DNA from: Actinomadura barringtoniae
Lineage (GTDB): Bacteria; Actinomycetota; Actinomycetes; Streptosporangiales; Streptosporangiaceae
Direction: 5' to 3'
NCBI RefSeq assembly: GCF_017573505.1
Contig: NZ_JAGEOJ010000027.1
Span: 1-64,000 of the forward strand
DNA: 64,000 nt
Below the pieces are notes generated by a model that searched no databases, was not told the origin of the DNA, and saw only the letters and a program-made list of their open reading frames with translations. Positions 60,463 to 64,000 of this stretch are shown in pieces; positions within the stretch are counted from its first letter, which is position 1, and the number at the start of each line of letters is the position of its first letter. Position numbers and translations under genes: made by a program.

Positions 60463-60558
60463 GGCTCAGGCTGAGCCAACGGCTCAGGCTGAGCCAACAA
60501 CTCAGGCGGAGCCAACGACTCAGGCTGAGCCAACGACTCAGGCTGAGCAGAAAGCTCA
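60463..60558. repeat. 18-bp tandem repeats at the stop of the LLM gene
   Basis: Five units of GGCTCAGGCTGAGCCAAC type (60463-60552). On the minus strand each contains CCTGAG, and the LLM stop codon (60556-60558) lies in a CCTGAG context, the first partial unit of the array. Confidence 0.8.
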
Positions 60559-61446
60559 GGCGGCGACCAGCCTGGCCGTCTCGCCGAGCAGTTCGGTCTG
60601 GCGCAGCCGGTCGGGACCGAACGGCATGGCGATGATCCGGTGCGCCCCGGCGGCGGACAGTTCGGCGAAGCGTTCGGCAGCCTGCGACGGGCTTCCGAGG
60701 ATCAGCGTGGCGCGCGCCTCCTCCTCGCCCAGCCCGTACTCGGTCAGGCCCCGCACCTGCGCGTCGATCAACGGGGCGGGCAGCTCGCCGAGCCCCACGC
60801 TGACGCCGACGGTCAAGCGCGGCGCCGGGCGGCCGTACCCGGCGGCGAGTTCGGCCACCCGCGCCGACCACTCGGCGATGAGCTCGGGTGCGGAGAACGC
60901 CGGATACCACTCGTCCCCGTACTGCGCAGCCCGCCGCATCACAGCGCCGCCCCCGCCGCCACCGATCAGCACCGGCGGAACGGTGGCCCCAGGCGACAGC
61001 GTGATCTCCTCATCGCCGATCCGGCTCGGCTTGCCCGCGATCAGATCCGGGAGCACCTCCAGCGCCGCGTCGGTCCGGGCGCCTCGTTCGGCGAACGGGA
61101 CGCCGACCGCCCGCCAGGCAGCCTCGCCGTGCACGGGCCCGCCGCTGCCGACGCCGAGCAGTACGCGGTCGCCCGACAGGTGCTGGAGGGTCGCCACCTG
61201 CTTGGCCGCCCACGCGACAGGACGCAGCGGCAGCACCATGACGCCGAAGCCGAGCTTGACGCGGTGCGTGACCGCCGCGGCCGTGCTGAGCACGAGCGTG
61301 CTGTCGAGGAACGGCTTGACGGGGATCAGGTGATCACCGACCCAGATCGACTCCAGGCCGGCCTGCTCGGCGGCGCGGGCGTGGTCGGCGATTCCCGCGC
61401 TCTCGTCGACGCCGAACGAGGGTAGGTTCACGCCGACGTGGACCAT
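60556..61446 (-). CDS. LLM-class F420-dependent oxidoreductase
   Basis: 296 aa, TIM barrel: VHVGVNLPSFGVDESAGIADHARAAEQAGLESIWVGDHLIPV, VTHRVKLGFGVMVLPLRPVAWAAKQVATLQHLSGDRVLLGVGSGGP and VPPVLIGGGGGGAVMRRAAQYGDEWYP. The pattern is that of F420-dependent LLM enzymes; the substrate is unknown. The start overlaps the stop of the upstream quinone oxidoreductase gene (TGATG), so both are expressed from the SoxR-box promoter. Confidence 0.87.
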   Translation of the reverse strand: MVHVGVNLPSFGVDESAGIADHARAAEQAGLESIWVGDHLIPVKPFLDSTLVLSTAAAVTHRVKLGFGVMVLPLRPVAWAAKQVATLQHLSGDRVLLGVGSGGPVHGEAAWRAVGVPFAERGARTDAALEVLPDLIAGKPSRIGDEEITLSPGATVPPVLIGGGGGGAVMRRAAQYGDEWYPAFSAPELIAEWSARVAELAAGYGRPAPRLTVGVSVGLGELPAPLIDAQVRGLTEYGLGEEEARATLILGSPSQAAERFAELSAAGAHRIIAMPFGPDRLRQTELLGETARLVAA

Positions 61447-62402
61447 CACTTCACCTCGGCGTTCACGTCGAGGAGGGTCTTGCCGAAGGTGGCGCGGGAC
61501 TCGATGGCGGCGTGCGCGTCGGCGGCGCGTTCGAGCGGGAAGCGTTGGCCGATCAGAGGACGCAGGCGTCCCGCGGCCGCGTCCTCGATCGCTTCCCTCG
61601 CCAGCGCGCGCATCTGTTCCGGCGTTCCGCTCCAGGCGGCGATCGTGACCCCGCGTTCGGCTGCGGCGGCCTCGTCGATGCCCGCCCACTCGCCGCTCGC
61701 GAGCCCGAAGGTGACGATCCGGCCGCCCTTCCCCAGCAGCTCGAACGCGGCGCGTCCGATGTCGCCGCCCACCGCATCGAAGACGACGTCCACCGGGCCG
61801 ACCTCGTCCGTCCAGCCGGGCTCGCGGTAGTCGACCGTCTCGTCGGCGCCGAGGTCGCGGGCCAGCGCCAGCTTGCGTTCGCCCCCGGCCGCCGCCACGA
61901 CGGTCGCGCCGGCCGCCTTGGCGAGCTGGACGAGGACGTGCCCGACCCCGCCCGCCGCCGCCTCGACCAGAACCCGCTCCCCCGGCTTCGGCGCGGCCGA
62001 ACGCATCATGATCTTGGCCGTACGGCCGTCCGCGAGCAGCGCGACCGCGTCGTCGATGGCCAGCCCGTCCGGCACCTCGATGAGCGCCTCCGCGTCCATG
62101 ACGACCCGTTCGGCATAGCCGCCTTCGCCCTTCAGGCTCGACACGACCCGCGTACCGACCAACCCGGGATCGACGCCCTCCCCCACCTCGGCGACGACCC
62201 CGCCCACGCCGTTACCCGGGATCATCGGCGGCTTGGCCTTGAACGGCCCCGGCTTGCCCGACCTGAACTGCGTCTCGACGAACGTGATGTTGGCGTACGC
62301 GACGTCGATCAGCGCCTGCCCCGGCCCGGGTACGGGATCGGGCGCGTCCCCGATCTCCAGCACCTCGGGCCCGCCGAACTCCTTCAGCCACACGGCACGC
62401 AT
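61446..62402 (-). CDS. Zinc-independent quinone oxidoreductase (MDR superfamily)
   Basis: 318 aa: MRAVWLKEFGGPEVLEIGDAPDPVPGPGQALIDVAYANITFVETQFRSG (GroES-like domain), NADPH-binding LVEAAAGGVGHVLVQLAKAAGATVVAAAGGERKLALARDLGADETVDYRE, and FDAVGGDIGRAAFELLGKGGRIVTFG. The structural-zinc Cys cluster is absent, so it is the QOR/zeta-crystallin type, reducing quinones or enones with NADPH. First gene of the operon. The promoter contains a SoxR box at 62444. Confidence 0.9.
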   Translation of the reverse strand: MRAVWLKEFGGPEVLEIGDAPDPVPGPGQALIDVAYANITFVETQFRSGKPGPFKAKPPMIPGNGVGGVVAEVGEGVDPGLVGTRVVSSLKGEGGYAERVVMDAEALIEVPDGLAIDDAVALLADGRTAKIMMRSAAPKPGERVLVEAAAGGVGHVLVQLAKAAGATVVAAAGGERKLALARDLGADETVDYREPGWTDEVGPVDVVFDAVGGDIGRAAFELLGKGGRIVTFGLASGEWAGIDEAAAAERGVTIAAWSGTPEQMRALAREAIEDAAAGRLRPLIGQRFPLERAADAHAAIESRATFGKTLLDVNAEVK

Positions 62403-62443
62403 TTATTGCTCCCCTCACAGCGTTCCTACGAATGAGGGTGCAA

Positions 62444-62461
62444 CCTCAAGTCACCTTGAGG
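62444..62461 (-). promoter_or_regulatory. SoxR box in the quinone oxidoreductase promoter
   Basis: CCTCAAGTCACCTTGAGG differs at two central bases from the SoxR consensus CCTCAAGTTAACTTGAGG. On the minus strand it overlaps -35 TTGACC (62460-62465) and is followed after a 19-bp spacer by a weak -10, the long-spacer layout of MerR/SoxR promoters. 42 bp upstream of the start codon. Confidence 0.8.
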
Positions 62462-62911
62462 TCAAGGCAGGGTGACGGTGTCGTACGCGGCCCGTAGGCG
62501 CGCGAGACGCTCGGGATCGAGTTCCTCGCCCCGTTCCAGCGCCCGATGGATCTCGCGGAAGTAGTTCTCGTAGCCCGCCGGAGTCAGGATGAACAAACAC
62601 CGCGCCCAATCGTCCGACGCGTTCCGGAACCCGTGCGCGACCCCCTTGGGGACCGAGACCGTTCCCCCCGCCCCGACCGCCACGGCCCGATCCGCCAGGT
62701 CGAACGTGACCTCGCCGTCGAGGACCTGGAAATGCTCCTCGTGCCCATGATGAATGTGCGGCGCCGCGCCAAGCGCGCCAGGCGGGAACACGTACTCCAC
62801 GATGGCGATCGACCCACCGGTCTGGTCCCCAGAGAGCCGCACGAGGTACTCCCCCGCCGGAGCCCGCAGCCGTTCGGCATCCTCAGCCGCATTCAGGACG
62901 ATGTCGGTCAT
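62462..62911 (-). CDS. Cupin-domain protein
   Basis: 149 aa. Cupin motif 1 PHIHHGHEEHFQVLDGEVTF with the His/His/Glu metal ligands, and motif 2 VSVPKGVAHGFRN with the last His. Single-domain cupin, probably a dioxygenase-like or sensor protein; substrate unknown. Its stop abuts the -35 region of the SoxR-box promoter, so it is a separate unit from the oxidoreductase operon. Confidence 0.87.
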   Translation of the reverse strand: MTDIVLNAAEDAERLRAPAGEYLVRLSGDQTGGSIAIVEYVFPPGALGAAPHIHHGHEEHFQVLDGEVTFDLADRAVAVGAGGTVSVPKGVAHGFRNASDDWARCLFILTPAGYENYFREIHRALERGEELDPERLARLRAAYDTVTLP

Positions 62912-62957
62912 ACCTCAAATCATCCCACCCCAAAGATCACCAATCCCGCCCGCTCGT

Positions 62958-63737
62958 TCAGGTGATGTCGCGGCGGACCGTGGTCACGGTCGCGATGGCG
63001 GCGAACGCCAGTCCGTACGTCAGCAGCACCAGCACGCCGCCCCAGACCGGAAGCGTGTCCGCATCGCCTGGCCCGCCGAGGCCGCCGGACGTCTGCGTGA
63101 TCGCGCGTACGGCTCCCGCCGGCAGCCACTGGCCGACCTTGGGCAGCGCCAGCGACACGATCCCCTCGACGAGCTGCACCCACACCACGGCCACGATGAT
63201 CGCGGCGATCTGGTTGCGGATCAGGGCTCCGAGACCCAGTCCCACCAGCGCGTACAGCCCCATCGCCAGAACGGTCCCGCCCAGCACCACCGGCACGTCG
63301 TTGTCGATCAGCGACGTCGATCCGCCCTTGATGGCGAGCGCCGGCAGCGCGACGATCACCACCGCCAGCACCGTCAGCACACCGAAGGCCAGCCCGAATC
63401 CGAAGTAGGAGACCAGCTTGGCCGCCAGCAGCCGCCCTCGCCGAGGCGTGGTCAGGAACGCCTGCGTGATCGTCTGATGCCGGTACTCGCCGGTGATCCC
63501 GATGATGCCGAGGATCATCATGAACAGCACACCGCCGCTGGCCACCGAGTAGAACCCACGCACCGTCTCCGGGTCGCTGACCGGCGGGATCACCGTCTCC
63601 CCACGCTGCTTCACGCCCGCGAACGCGATGAGGACGCCAAGCCCGAACAGCGCGAAGCCGACGCTGAGCGCGAGCATCCCGAGCCACATCCGGGTGGAAC
63701 GGATCTTCAGTAGCTCGGCCCGGACCAGCGAGATCAT
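62958..63737 (-). CDS. ABC-2 type transporter permease
   Basis: 259 aa with about six transmembrane helices: VRAELLKIRSTRMWLGMLALSVGFALFGLGVLI at the start, GGVLFMMILGIIGITGEYRHQTITQAFLTTPRRGRLLAAKL (the GEYRHxTI motif of actinobacterial ABC-2 permeases), and further helices to the end. Its ATG overlaps the stop of the ATPase gene (ATGA). Substrate unknown; drug- or lantibiotic-export-like. Confidence 0.9.
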   Translation of the reverse strand: MISLVRAELLKIRSTRMWLGMLALSVGFALFGLGVLIAFAGVKQRGETVIPPVSDPETVRGFYSVASGGVLFMMILGIIGITGEYRHQTITQAFLTTPRRGRLLAAKLVSYFGFGLAFGVLTVLAVVIVALPALAIKGGSTSLIDNDVPVVLGGTVLAMGLYALVGLGLGALIRNQIAAIIVAVVWVQLVEGIVSLALPKVGQWLPAGAVRAITQTSGGLGGPGDADTLPVWGGVLVLLTYGLAFAAIATVTTVRRDIT

Positions 63738-64000
63738 CGCTCCAGCTCCCGCATCGTGAGGTCGAGGAAGACCTTCTCCAGCCCCGACCGTTCCCGGACC
63801 AGCTCACTCAGCGCGATGCGCGCCTCAAGCGCCGCCCGCCCGACGTCCGCCGCGTCCATCCCGGTCACCCACAGCACATCCGCTTCCCGCCGAACGGTCC
63901 CACCCGCCGCCTCAAGCACACCCGCCAGCGCCGCGGCCTCCTCGACTGCCCCGGCCAGCTCAGCATGCTCGGGCATCGCGAGCCCCTCGGCCTGCTCGGC
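63734..64000 (-). CDS. ABC transporter ATP-binding protein, C-terminal end (cut by window edge)
   Basis: The frame is open from base 64000 to the TGA at 63734. The visible 88 residues are the accessory C-terminal domain found after the ATPase core in ABC-2 export systems (ALAGVLEAAGGTVRREADVLWVTGMDAADVGRAAL, ALSELVRERSGLEKVFLDLT). The nucleotide-binding core lies outside the window. Translationally coupled to the permease downstream. Confidence 0.85.
   Translation of the reverse strand, partial: AEQAEGLAMPEHAELAGAVEEAAALAGVLEAAGGTVRREADVLWVTGMDAADVGRAALEARIALSELVRERSGLEKVFLDLTMRELER

Overview
This is 64 kb of very GC-rich actinobacterial chromosome. The gene set fits a Streptosporangiales/Thermomonosporaceae-type actinomycete (Actinomadura-like): a WhiB7 regulator, a mycoredoxin beside UvrD2, luciferase-like oxidoreductases, a SoxR-type operator, many secreted peptidases, a 13E12/DUF222 HNH gene and a giant secreted Rhs protein. 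The family placement is inference from gene content. No rRNA, tRNA or CRISPR array was seen.

Layout. 1-2.7 kb: the 5' part of a LuxR-type STAND ATPase with a long Gly/Ala-rich insert, then the whiB7 locus on the minus strand with promoter, leader peptide, attenuator hairpin, whiB7 and a small basic ORF. 2.8-9.2 kb: a low-complexity protein, an LLM/FMN-reductase pair, a D-amino-acid oxidase, a GNAT and a hypothetical gene. 9.2-18.2 kb: housekeeping genes (tesB, uvrD2, mrx1, nudC, an M20 peptidase, a TolB-like protein, an MFS transporter). 18.2-22.4 kb: a secreted-hydrolase cluster (phosphoesterase, subtilisin, regulator, trypsin). The regulator and protease promoters share a 12-bp motif. 22.7-26.1 kb: a GNAT, DUF4031 and a DUF222-HNH gene flanked by inverted repeats of about 170 bp. 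26.1-28.0 kb: dapC, fdxA and a small conserved ORF. 28.7-37.9 kb: a degenerate ABC ATPase with a YhgE/Pip permease, a chitin-deacetylase-like lipoprotein, a crotonase, a methyltransferase, a CysRS-like pseudoenzyme and two secreted proteins. 38.1-53.7 kb: a secreted trypsin-like protease, a gene-poor lower-GC patch, an IS5-family element inserted at the rhs stop codon, a 3084-aa secreted Rhs protein and its 821-aa secreted partner, preceded by a perfect CRP-type palindrome. 53.8-64 kb: a propeptide-like small protein, an S33 peptidase, a multidomain protein ending in a TNT NAD-glycohydrolase domain, an alpha/beta hydrolase, a LiaF-like protein, a SoxR-box-controlled quinone oxidoreductase/LLM operon, a cupin and an ABC-2 exporter cut by the window edge.

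The most unusual patterns are: (i) the complete WhiB7 riboregulatory layout; (ii) degenerate tandem repeat arrays that start at, and re-copy, the stop-codon context of unrelated genes at several loci; (iii) inverted repeats bounding the DUF222-HNH gene; (iv) the SoxR box, the CRP box and the shared protease-cluster motif; (v) two polymorphic-toxin-type proteins (Rhs, TNT). All functional calls are from reading the sequence by eye; no database search was run.
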